From Nigrospora sphaerica (Eukaryota > Ascomycota > Sordariomycetes > Amphisphaeriales > Apiosporaceae): a stretch of 64,000 bases of DNA. A program made the position numbers and the translations under genes. The notes beneath the pieces were generated by a model, which ran no database searches, had not been told where the DNA came from, and saw only the letters and a list, made by a program, of their open reading frames with translations. The stretch covers positions 1,116,001 through 1,180,000 of the forward strand of contig JAGVVL010000018.1 of the NCBI GenBank assembly GCA_018287875.1, in the 5' to 3' direction. Below are positions 32,485 through 43,333 of the stretch, one piece after another (position 1 is the first letter of the stretch; each line of letters opens with the position of its first letter).

Positions 32485-33850
32485 AAACTTTGCCCCTTTC
32501 CTTGGGACAGCCACGCTTCTGGTTTCTACAGCACTATCTGAAAGACAAATCAGCCCTCAACGTCGCCATCATGGTGAGGTTGGAGGGCGCCTTGGACGTT
32601 GCGGCGTTGGACAGAGCGGTTGCCCACGTCGCTAATTGTCACGAAAGCCTGCGAACCGCTTTCGCCGTCCGCGACGAGGTTCCGGTGCAGAAAGTGTTGC
32701 AAGCCTCACCTCTTGCTTTGGAGACGCGTACCATTGCCACCGCGGAAGAAGCGAACATGGCGTTCCGGGATCTGAAGCGGCACGACTATAACCTCGGTGT
32801 GGGTGAAACTATGAAGATCCTTCTACTTACGCTCGGTGGCGCTCCGTCAACCACCCATTTCATGTTAATAGGGTATCACCACATTAACATGGACGGAATC
32901 AGCCTCGAGGTGCTTCTCGGCGACATCCAACGTATCTACAGCGGCGGCCAGCTGACGAGGCCGGTTCAATACCCGGCCTTCTCTGCTGCTCAACGAGACG
33001 AAATCGCGAGCGGGAACATGGAGGCGGAAAGGCAGTACTGGACAAAGGAGCTGCGTGACACGCTACCGCCTCTGCCCATTCTTCCCATGGCAGAGACCCT
33101 CTCACGCCAGCCCTTGGAAAGCTACGGCTTCGAGACGGTGACCGCTACCCTCAGCACCGCCACGAGCCAAGCGATACGGAGCGCAGCGAGACGTGCCAAA
33201 GCGACCATGTTCCACTTCCTGGTAGCCACGTACGGCGTGCTCCTCCACCGCCTCGCCAACGTCGACGAGGTGTGCATCGGCATGGCCGAGTCGGGCCGCG
33301 AGCTCGGCCGCTACGCGCACAGCATCGGGCTGTACCTAAACCTCCTGCCCCTGCGGCTGCGCCTGGCCGATGGCGCGGGGGATGGCCGCCCGGCGGCGAC
33401 GCGCAGCTTCGAGGCCATCCTCGCCGAGGCCGGCTCAAGACCCAAAAGGCCATCGCCAACGGCCGCCTCCCGTTCAACGAGATGCTCGACGCGGCGGGCG
33501 CGCCGCCCTCGGACCTGCACAACCCCCTTTTCCAGGCTTTCATCAACTACCGCCCCGGAATTGACACCAAGCGCGACTTTTGCGGCTGCCGCGGCAAGGG
33601 CGAGGAAATCGACAACAGCACGACGGGCTACGACCTCTCGCTCGACGTCATCGAGAGCTCCGGCGGCGCCGTTTCGCTGCGGCTCGACGTGCAAAAGTCT
33701 CTCTATAGCCGACGGGACGCCCAAGTCATCCTCGACAGTTACGTCGGTCTTCTCGAAGCCTTTTCGCGCGACACGCAGACGGATATCGCCACCATCCCGC
33801 TGTACGGAATGTCCCAAGACGAGGTGTCTCGCGCACTTCAGCTGGGACAG
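32485..33850 (+). other. condensation (C) domain of PKS-NRPS, frameshifted
   Basis: Amide-forming domain that would join the polyketide to the aminoacyl thioester. LSLGQPRFWFL opens it and the catalytic motif is HHINMDG (about 32877-32897). Reading passes from one frame to another near 33428-33440, in a short C-rich stretch between SFEAILAE and KTQKAIANGRLPFNEML. Confidence 0.88.
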
Positions 33851-33879
33851 GGCCCGCAGAATCCAGCGCTGTGGCCCGA

Positions 33880-35470
33880 TACGCTGGTGCACCGTATCGA
33901 TACAATCGCCGCTCAACAGCCCAACTCGACTGCCCTGGTTGATGACATGGGCTCCGCCATGACCTACCGAGCCATGATGAGACGTGCTCAGCTCATAGCT
34001 GCTCAAATCACGACAGCCATCGGGCAAAACCGAAAGGGGCTAATTGGCGTTTACCGCAAGCCCTCCTTCGACTTCATATGCGCTATGCTGGCCATTCTTC
34101 GCACAGGCTCTGCCTACGTGCCTTTGGACACAAGGCTGCCCGCGGAGCGCCTGGCATCCATGGTGAAACGTGCTGACTTGGGTCTGATCATCGCCCACCA
34201 AGCCACGGCAGAGTGGGTACAGGGCATTCAGGGCGACATTCCCGTGATAGATGCTTCGAGCCCGACGCCTATTGCCGCTAGCACATATTCGTCCGTCCCG
34301 ACGAGGGCCGAGCTTAGCGACGTGTTGGCCGTACTTTTCACAAGCGGAACTTCGGGAACGCCGAAAGGGATCGAGCTCACACACATGAACATTTCTGGCG
34401 CCATAGAGGCCATGTCCAACTCGCCGGGCGCGGCATCGGCCACGGTGCTTCAGCAAACAGCCGTGGGCTTCGACCTCTCCCTGCTGCAGATCTTCATCTC
34501 TCTCTGCAGCGGCGGGAAGCTCGTCATTGTCCCGCAGGAGAAGCGAATGGACCCGGCCGCCGTGGCCGACATGATCCGCGACGAAAAGGTGACGCTGACG
34601 GTCGCCACGCCTTCGGAGTACACGGCATGGCTGCAGCACGGCCGGCCGGCGCTGGCGGCAAGCCACTCGTGGCGAATCGCCATCATGGCCGGGGAGATGT
34701 ACTCATGGGCGGCGGACAAGGGCCTCCGGGGTCTCCACCTCCCCCATCTCGAGCTCGCCAACGGGTTCGGGCCGACCGAGACTTCCATCTTTTGCACCTA
34801 CGGCATCATCAGCCCTGGCGCGGCGGCGGCGGCGGCGGCACGTCACGCCGGGCAGGTCCCACCGGCGGGCAAGGCGCTGCCTAACGTTTCCATCATGATC
34901 CTGGACCACTGGGGCAACCCGGTCCCCACGGGCGCCGTGGGCGAGGTCGTGGTCGGCGGCGCGGGCGTAGCCCGGGGATACCTGGGGGATCCCGCCCTGA
35001 CGGCGACCGTGTTTGTCCGCGACGGCTTCGCGCCGGCACACGCGGCGCGCCGGGGCTGGTCGCGGCGGTACCACACGGGCGACCGCGGCCGGCTGGAGGC
35101 CGACGGCACGCTCCGTGCCCTGGGCCGCATGGCGGGCGACACCCAGATCAAGATCCGCGGCGTGCGCACCGAACTCGCCGAGGTCGAGCACGCCGTCGAG
35201 GCCGCCACCGCCGGCCTGCTCGAGCGCGCCGTCGTCACCCCGCGCGGCGGCGACGGGCCCGGTCTTTTTCTGGTCGCGCACCGTCCTCTCGTCCCGCGGC
35301 CACGCCTTGCTCCCTTCTGACCAGGAGGGCAGAGCGCGGTACCTGTGCACGCTCGTGCGCCAGGCGGCCGGCCTCCCCACCTGGACGTGTCCCGCCGCCG
35401 TCATCCCCGTGTCTGCCCTGCCCTTGAGCCTGCACGGCAAGGTGGATCGCCGCGCTCTCTCTGCGCTACC
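33880..35470 (+). other. adenylation (A) domain of PKS-NRPS, frameshifted near its end
   Basis: Amino-acid activating domain with LFTSGTSGTPKGIELTH (A3), NGFGPTETSIFC (A5), YHTGDRGRLE (A7), KIRGVRTELAEVE (A8) and LHGKVDRRAL (A10). The frame shifts by one base near 35275-35290, between A8 and A10. An alanine run from GCG repeats (about 34820-34840) sits after A5. Substrate cannot be assigned safely by eye. Confidence 0.88.
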
Positions 35471-35529
35471 GGTCCCTGCTGGGTTTCTCCAAGCCGCCGG
35501 AAAGGTCTTTGGGGGATCCCCAGATGTCC

Positions 35530-35770
35530 TCAAAGACTCTCAGAAGCGAGTACTTGAGGTGTGGCGCCACGTGCTCGGAACGCATCGTGTTCCATCCTCC
35601 GAGGGTGCTGCCCCTGACACCGAGTTTTTCGGAATCGGGGGCACGTCTCTACAGCTGATCCAGGTCCGATCCGAACTGAAGCGAAGGTTCCAGGCCGAGG
35701 TCTCTGTCATGGACCTCTTCAAGAGCAACAATCTTGCATCAATGGCCGCTCTTGTATTCAAGGATTCCCT
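35530..35770 (+). other. thiolation (T) domain of PKS-NRPS
   Basis: Peptidyl carrier with FFGIGGTSLQLIQVR; the attachment Ser codon is near 35645-35647. The frame is the same as the start of the R domain. Confidence 0.88.
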
Positions 35771-35879
35771 TGAGACTGCGCAGGCATCTGGAAAGGAGAT
35801 CGACTGGAAGGACGAGACAACGCCACCGGAAGCACTGGTAGCCCACGGCGCAGCTAACCTCGCCGCACTTCCGCCGGCC

Positions 35880-36936
35880 TACCCCCCGCGGGTTATCATT
35901 CTGACGGGGGCATCCGGTTTCGTCGGTAAAGCGTTACTCGGTGAACTTCTCAAACGGAAAAGCATCGAGAGGATCCACTGTTTAGCCGTTCGAAACCCCG
36001 ACAGCCTCGGTGACTTACAGCACCACCCTAAGCTGGCGGTCCACAGGGGCGACCTCTCGCACCCAACACTTTCTCTCGGGCTGCAGGAGCAGGCTACGCT
36101 CGCACGCGCAGCCGACCTGGTGATCCACAACGGGAGCGACGTCTCCTTCCTCAAGGACTACGTAAGCCTACGCAGGCCCAACGTCGAGAGCACGCGGTTC
36201 CTCGCGTCCCTCGCCGCGCCGCGCCGCGTCCCCTTCCATTACATTTCGAGCGTGTCGGTGGGCCGGCTGCTTCTCCAGGACCGGGCCGTCGACGCGCGCT
36301 TCCCCGCCGTCAGCCTGGCCGCCACGCCGCCGGGTCGCGACTGGTCCGACGCCTACACGGCATCCAAGTGGGCCAGCGAGGTGCTGCTCGAGCGCGCCGC
36401 CGCCCGGCTCCGTCTGCCCGCCGTTGTCCACCGCCTCAGCAGCGTGACCGAGGACGAGAACGAAAGCGACGGCCGTGCCGCGACCGGCCCCACCGCCGCG
36501 CACAAACCAAGGAGTACCGATGTTATGGCCACCGTGATGGACTTCTGCCTGCGTCTAGGCGCGGTGCCCGACGCAGCCAGCGCTGGTTGGCAGGGCGTGA
36601 TTGACTTTATAACCGTCAGTCGGGCGGGCCCAGGGCATACTGAGGGCGGCAGGTCTTCAGCCTGGCGATCAGGGCCACTTTGGCCAGCGACAGGTCGGTG
36701 TTCGCCCTAAAGAGGGCGAAGTATCGTTCCTATTTCAGACCAGCGAGAAACTCTTGCCTGTGGCGGAAATCGCATCGTATGTGGCGCGGAAGCTTGGGCG
36801 TACGGCCGGGCAAGTTGAGGTACTCCGGCTTGAAGAATGGCTAAACCGGGCTGTTGAAGCGGGCATGGAGGAGCTTGTAGCCGTGTTCTTGCGGCAAGCC
36901 CGGGACATTGTATTTCAGGACTTCGTACAGGGATAA
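35880..36936 (+). other. reductive release (R) domain of PKS-NRPS, frameshifted
   Basis: Thioester reductase-like domain with the NADPH loop ILTGASGFVGKALLGELL, YISSVSVGRLL, and Tyr and Lys of the catalytic triad in AYTASKWASEVLLE (36354-36368). Keeping the Tyr favours reductive release to an aldehyde over Dieckmann release of a tetramic acid. The frame changes near 36615-36640 and the C-terminal helical part continues in the next frame to the stop at 36936. Confidence 0.85.
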
Positions 36937-39900
36937 AGTTCAGGGCAGTCACCGAACCACGGTCAAGACATAAAGGGAGAGCAGATCGCAGATAATAACA
37001 GTATTAGCAAACCAATAACGAAGTTATGTAAGAAGATAGCTGATGCCTAGCACGAGGTGAGTCGGTTAAGCCCGGTGGTATTGGAACAGACAAATCCCAG
37101 GGCGAAGGGAGTATGGTGGAAAACCCCGGTCGTGAGGTCGATCCCTGAAGTGCAAAAGCCGATCACCTACGTCTCAAGGTACGACGCCTGTGGAAAGCCT
37201 CGATCAGCGGTGACTGCACGCTACCAGCCAGAATGAAGTCCAAAAAGGCAAAGGAAAGAGTGTATGTGTTCACATCATGGGGTTTCAAGTGAAGGCATGT
37301 GTGTCCGTGTTGGTCCTTGTTGGTCCTTGTCTCTCAAAGTGATGGAACGAGTGTGGTGCACTCTATTTCTGGTGCAAACCCTTGACCAAAGCCCGGAGCA
37401 TATGGTCCTGGTCCCGCATCAGTATAGAGGTGTGAGCCGTGTCCCATATAAGTAGCGTTAATAGCGGCAGTAGCGAAGACGGCTTTATGGTCTTAGAAAG
37501 CGTATTATGAAGGCAGGAAACAGATTCCTCAAGCCGCTAAGGCGTCTCGAGCCGCCGAGCTAATGTAATGTTGCGTAAAATGAGAAGCCCAGCTTATGGG
37601 CGTAGTAGTGGCCCAGCTGCGAGACTCGTATGGGTAACGCAAAATGATTTCTGCAGTGACTTCAATAAAGACCAGACCATTACCGGATTCGGATCAGAAC
37701 CCAGTTTTCGCCACTTACACAGTGAAGCAAGACGGCGCTCCTTATAGGTCAGCCCCCGTCCCGCATGCCCAGATATGAAATGGTCTCCTTTTCCCCGCCG
37801 GTCGGATATTTCCCCCAGCCACCTCATGCGGCTGATGTATTTCGCAGCTTGCGCCGCATACTCCTTTGGGGCAATGTATCCCAATGCACTTAGCTAAGCA
37901 GAGCAATGCGAGCACCAGATTTATGAAACTCTTGTGAAGGTTGGTAATTTTGCTTACGTGCTCGATCCCAGGCACCTAGGCAGTGGTTACAGGGAGAACA
38001 ATGCATCGTACGTAATATTCATGAGAAGCTCGGCCCCGGCCGCTTCTAAAGTCTATTTACCACTGGGTTCGTGGAGGCAGTTGTCTGGGTATTATTGCAG
38101 TTATCTGGGTATTAAAGTTGCCATGCACCTCCCGCTTCATGAGTGGCTACCCGCGAGTAATTTTGCTACATTAGACTAGGAGATAAAACTTTTTATTCTG
38201 AACAAAATTCTTTACTTTCTCTCCTCCTTCCGCAGCCTGGGGGTGTTGAGTTCATCAGCCGCCCTCCCCTGGAGTTCCCACGTAGCACCAGATCTATTCG
38301 GGTGCCCCCATCTCCGCCACAGAGGAGCCGTTCTCACACGTGTACCACAAGCACGTCGAGCCCACTCAGTCCTTTCTGTTTGTTCGAGTGGACTGGAACC
38401 GATGGTTCTTGCCGACACCCATGCCTGGTACTGAGGTCGACTGCGCAGGGCGAGACATGTCACTTGCATTCAACTGCCAGCAAAGCCGGTCTAGCTACTA
38501 GATCGCATAGAGGAAAAAATACCCAGCACACGTTGCATATTTCCTGAGCAAAGATGTCTCGCCTTTGACCATGGCCGCGTAACACGTCGGCGAGATCGGA
38601 TATCAGGATCACCGTAATGATGACTGCTATATCCCGGAGTATGTGAAATATACAAACTAGGCCGCGTGGCCGCGTACTCGAGTTTGCTTTCTTAACTCGC
38701 CAATTTCGATCCAGCAGGTAATTTCAGAGGGATCGTCCGGCCCAGAATCACACACTTGTTGCAGTGTGCTAATCCTACGCGAAACTCCGGGAGAAGATGC
38801 CTGTATATGCAAGCCGTATCACACAAGCCATACCACACCTTTCCCAAAAGAAAAGAAAAGACGGGGTTGCGCAGCCCAAAGTCATGCCGGCTATCTCAAG
38901 GTAGTCATACGTACCGGTTTCTCTCCCGGTCAAAATATCACTGGCGGTTAAAATGAAATACTTGACGAGCAACGTTATAAAATAGCAACTCGGGCCCCGT
39001 CGGGTGGCGACCTCCATGATAACAAACTCATGGGGTTAAACTCTGTTACAAGCACGGAGGCAAGATAAGCCAGTCGGGCGCGAGTCGGGTAACAGGACGC
39101 CCAACCACGTGGCGGCTCCAGATGTCGTGGCCGAGCGGGAGTCGTGCCTCGGTAGCCAGCGAGGAAGGTCGTTTGGTCACAGGGATGCTTCCCAAGTCGG
39201 CCGGGAGGGATATACACGATTGGCTCGGCAAGTATAGCTCTAGACTCGAAGGGTTTTTGGAAATGGACACAGAGGATATCTTCTGGGGCTCCTTATCAAT
39301 ACTCCGACAAAGAAGGGTGGGGTGGAGGCGCCTCGCTCGAAACCCCAAGGGCCTCTCGCGCGCCAAGTCTGGAGCAAAGACCAGCGCCACCGTCTCGTAT
39401 TGGAGACAGATACAGGGAGCACGGAATCGAATCAAAGTATGTGGCATGCCAGGCGCAGGTAACCTTATGAGTCCTCCTGGTATCCTACAGCATCTCGCGG
39501 CGGGGTAAAGGTAAACCTCTACTCGTGCCCCCCGTTGGCCGGAAAGTGGCGTTTGGCCGGCACGGAATGGGGAATTGTAGTATTTATAAACGGCTAGGTC
39601 ATTACCCTTGATGGCGGGAAGGGTAGTTCCGCACGAAGGTGAAAGAAGAGAGGACAGATCTGCCACACAGGCCGACAGGCAGACGAGCGAAGCGGGCGGC
39701 ACAACCGGTACTCGGGCGGCGGGTTGCCCCCCATTGGTGCTGTTGCTTGGTGACGGGCCTGGCCATGAACGCTCCCTGCATGGTGATTGCGAAGCGGTTG
39801 GCTTTCCCCGCAAGGCGCGCCCCGTTTCCTCTTTGTGAGACCCTTGTGTATGCCGAGATACGGTTGCGCTGCATGGCGAGCGCATTCGAGCTCGTTGTTG

Positions 39901-42900
39901 CCGCCCTAAGCTGCAGTACGCGCGCCAAGGCGACGCGATGGGAGGGGCCGCCGCCTGGTTACAACCCTAACCCTGGGGTTTTCTATCAGAAAAGCAGTGA
40001 CAGCGGCTGCATAGTTGTAGTGGCGCGGAGGGGCCCATGTCCAACACCCTGGTCATGTCCGAGGTGGATGGGGATCTTGTTTGCGAGATCCCTGATCTCT
40101 GCCCACCCACCCATGCTGCCATGTAAGCGTCCAACGGTCCATACCGGTACAAGAGACGGAAGGATTCGCCATCCGCCCGCCCATCTGTTTCTTGGCCGAG
40201 CGTCGATGTTCGGTGGCTACCTTTCGTGCAGTCTCCCAGGCCATAACACGGACCAGATTCGTTGGAGTAACGAGAGCAGGGAGGGAGGGACGCAGGCAGG
40301 GAGGCGAGGCGGGAGGGGGGGCCTGGACCTGGCCCCGCACGCACTGGTTTCCAACCTGATAGGCTGGCATTTCCCAACTGGGAAAGAATAAGCTCCGGGA
40401 AGACGCAGCGCGCGCAGGCGTGCACACGGCAGGCTCGCTGGTTTCGCCGGGTCCGTCAGATGTTTCCCGGAGCAGCATAGCTAAACAGCCGGACAGCTGG
40501 GTAAGCCAGGAAGGGGGGAAGGGCGGCGCTGCCGATCGCCCTGATAGAGAGGTGATAATGAAGTAATTAAGCCAGTCGCCAGCGCGTCGCGTCGCGACAT
40601 GTGACGCCGTGGCAGCGTGGTTGGTTGGAGGCCAAGCGAATGATCGCTCCGCTGTCTGGCGGACCGCCGCCCTTGATAAAGCGCCGTGCCATCTCAGGGA
40701 ATGCAACCGAAGGACGTGCGGTGCCATGCGGCGAGCCCGGGGAGGAGTTTAGAATTCGAGGGCACGCATTTATCTCCGTTATCGGTCTTGGCCGTCCCCG
40801 AATCTCGGGCAGGCGCGCGCATTACGCAGCGGCTAGTTGAGGTACCATGACGCCCTGCAGCGAGCGCCAGGACGCAGCGCGTTAGCGGCGATAGCAACGG
40901 CCGCTGGCGAGTATACAGGAAACCGGGGGAGGGGCCCGAGGAGCATCGGTCCGTCAGCGCGACCCCCCCCAAAACGCCACATGGAGGTCATGGGTTGGCG
41001 TATGTATTGGCGAATCGTGATTTCAGTCAAGTAACAAAAAGCTCATGCCGACGCGCCGGGCGGCCGAGACGTACGTAAGGTCAATACAGGGGGTACGAGC
41101 CGGGTTTTACTATGCTGTGTACACACCGGGGACCCGGAAGCGGACAGGAAGCCAGGCAGTGCGTGTATGCCTGGGCTGGAGGGTCCCTACCTGGTCATGG
41201 GCCACAAATCGGGCCGCTGAGGAGGAGCGGCGTGTACTGGACTTCAGCGGGGTGACAGGCGGGATGCCGATGAGACGACGTCGTGATAAGGATTTCGCCA
41301 ATAAATGATAGCCCTCCCCTGGCGCTGGCCGTGAGGCGCACGTCGGCCGGGCTTGTGCGGCTCTTGGAAGGACATTGGGACGCTGGGGCATTGGGCGGTT
41401 GGAGGGGACATGGAGCTGTAATCGTGCGGCATCGGTCTAGCCACGCGCCGACCGGTCGTTCGTCGTGTCGAGCTGAAGATCGTCCTCGACAGCCCGTCTC
41501 CCTGTCGCCGACAGATAAGGTAATATGCCGGGACTGGGGCGGCCGGGTCTATTGGGCCATTTTCTCCCTTACTAAGGCACTGCTGCAGTGCTGCGCGAGT
41601 CGTGCCCTGCGGGGATCTCTCCATTGCATGGCCGTCCGTGGGCGCGGAGGCGACGCGGAACCGTCAGATTCGGCGCTTCAGAACTGGGGCCCTGAGGCCC
41701 GGGGGGGGGCGTGCGGTTTGATTCGACGGTGGGAACGAAAAGGCATCGCATGGCGTCCCAAGAACGAGACGTCCTCCCATCCGCTGGACGACGACCTGAG
41801 GACCCCAGCAACGCAGATTGGCCCGTTGGGTCCGTACCTGCCGGTGGGGATGCCGCTTTTAGGCGGGCTGTCGGGCGGGTGGACGTGCGTGATCCATGCC
41901 ACGGAGGCAGGACCATCCTGGATGGCGATGTCAAGGCAAGTATACCATGTGTAGTTCGAGAGAGAAAGGGAGCGATGGGAGTGCTTGCATCCCCTACCGT
42001 TCGTATCGACTTCTGCCTACATGATCTGTCGCCCATGGGATGGGATGCGCCTGCCATGGCATTGATTGCACGGCCTCGCCGGTAACGCTCGTGGCGGCGG
42101 CGGCGGCAGCAACTGGAGCAGCAACTGGAGCAGCATCAACAGCCCCTCCACACTTCTTTTCCACACTACTCCCATCTCCAACTCACTTACACCAGCGCTC
42201 CCCATTCCCATCGATACTACACGCACTCCCACTGATGCTGGATCCGACGAATACACCCCCTCCTCCCATCCAATCATCGTTTCTCCCTCCTGCTCAGCCG
42301 GGCGGCAAGACTTCGAGATACCACCCGGTGCCCTCGTCCATCGGCGCACCCCCCAATCCAGTCCAGATCCTTTTTGCTGACCGACATCCCCTGACCCCTA
42401 CCCGGGACGCTGTTTTCTCAATTCCGCCGTGACGCCTGCAGCGCCGCTTTTGCTGCTCGTCATGGCAGCTCTGCTTGAATATGCCGGCATGCCTGACCTG
42501 ACCCGAACCGACAACGGGTCTCCATCCAGCCGTTCCTCCCCCCCACAGCCCAGCGCGGCCGGTACCATCACCAACCTCACCTGGCGCCAGCATCTCCGTC
42601 GTCACTATCGTCACGATGCGAATGGGCCCAAGCCGCCAGCGGCAGATCCCCTCGTTTCAGGCAGGTATTGCTGGCTGCATTCAGCGGCGTTCCCCTCCCA
42701 CCATCCCACCATTGTTCATGGCAAGAGCGCCGACACGCGTCAGATGAGATGGGGAACAGGCCACTGAGCATCCACAACGTGATCGTCATGTATTCCGCCC
42801 AGCGGACAACTTCTCCCGTGGTGTGCCGCTACTTGGTGCAGCTGTTTGAGTGATTCCCTTCACACCTCGCGATAATGCGGGGACCGAAGCATCATCCCTA

Positions 42901-43333
42901 CCACCATCCCAGTACCGCTTGCCGCTTGCCGCTTGCCTGCTTGCCTGCTTGCCTACGGGCCTGGTCGCCGATGATGGGGTTGCCGGGTGCTGCTGATGCA
43001 GCTGCGTGGACGGAGGGGCCATCGCGATGGGTTCTAGACCGAAGGGGGGGGGGGCATCGCGTACCCTCACGTACCGCCGCGTACCGTCTCGTATCGATGA
43101 TGAGGTTGACGATAGCTGGGGGCGAAGTGGCATAAAAGCCATCCTTCCCCAGCATCCATACCATCCGATCTTGGTTTCCATCACCATTCAAGTCTCAGCA
43201 CTGGTCAACGCCATTATCGACCATCAGCCAGTCTGCTGCTGGCCCTCTCCCCTCCAATCTCCAATACACCACGATCTTGCTCCCGGGCCTGGCGTGCTTC
43301 CATTACCCCCCAGACTTCTACACATCATTCACT
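36937..43333. other. 6.4 kb gene-free region
   Basis: No recognisable protein domain is seen in any frame; the many open frames overlap on both strands and read as GC-rich chance ORFs. Seen in it: a small tandem duplication (tggtccttgt, twice, about 37310-37328), a near-duplicate TCTGGGTATTA (about 38085-38115), a CACGTG near 39108, a GC-rich stretch at 39500-42000, and the GCTTGCC repeat at 42917-42954. The last kilobase is pyrimidine-rich and probably the promoter of the oxygenase-like gene. Confidence 0.45.
42917..42954. repeat. GCTTGCC(T) minisatellite
   Basis: Two copies of GCTTGCC are followed by three of GCTTGCCT, head to tail. It is a slippage-type array in the upstream region of the oxygenase-like gene. 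Confidence 0.8.

Larger units (their letters stand above)
24163..36936 (+). pseudogene. highly reducing PKS-NRPS hybrid (KS-AT-DH-MT-ER0-KR-ACP-C-A-T-R), disrupted
   Basis: Megasynthase locus of about 4,000 codons that would build a methylated polyketide, join it to an amino acid and release it reductively. Exons by splice signals and domain continuity: 24163-24772, 24851-25254, 25322-25634, 25700-28467, 28527-28747, 28814-31097, 31177-31901, 31957-36936; introns are 55-79 bp. Lesions seen: an in-frame TAG at 27143-27145 between AT and DH, and four one-base-type frameshifts in AT (about 26742-26770), C (about 33428-33440), A (about 35275-35290) and R (about 36615-36640). The KS also has Arg for the conserved His in its EAHGTGT-type motif. 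Between lesions, frames stay open for up to 2.6 kb and all domain signatures persist, so inactivation looks recent. The ER region lacks an NADPH motif, as is usual where a separate enoyl reductase acts in trans. Assembly error is the main alternative. Confidence 0.85.

Noticed and set aside
37130..37150. T-loop-like GGTCGATCCC
   Set aside because: No acceptor or anticodon stem around it.
39965..39974. CCCTAACCCT, telomere-like
   Set aside because: Only about two units and interior to the window; chance occurrence.
42429..42767. Open frame beginning with a hydrophobic stretch (TPAAPLLLLVMAALLEYAG)
   Set aside because: The frame starts with GTG, the rest is low-complexity promoter-type sequence, and no family is recognised.
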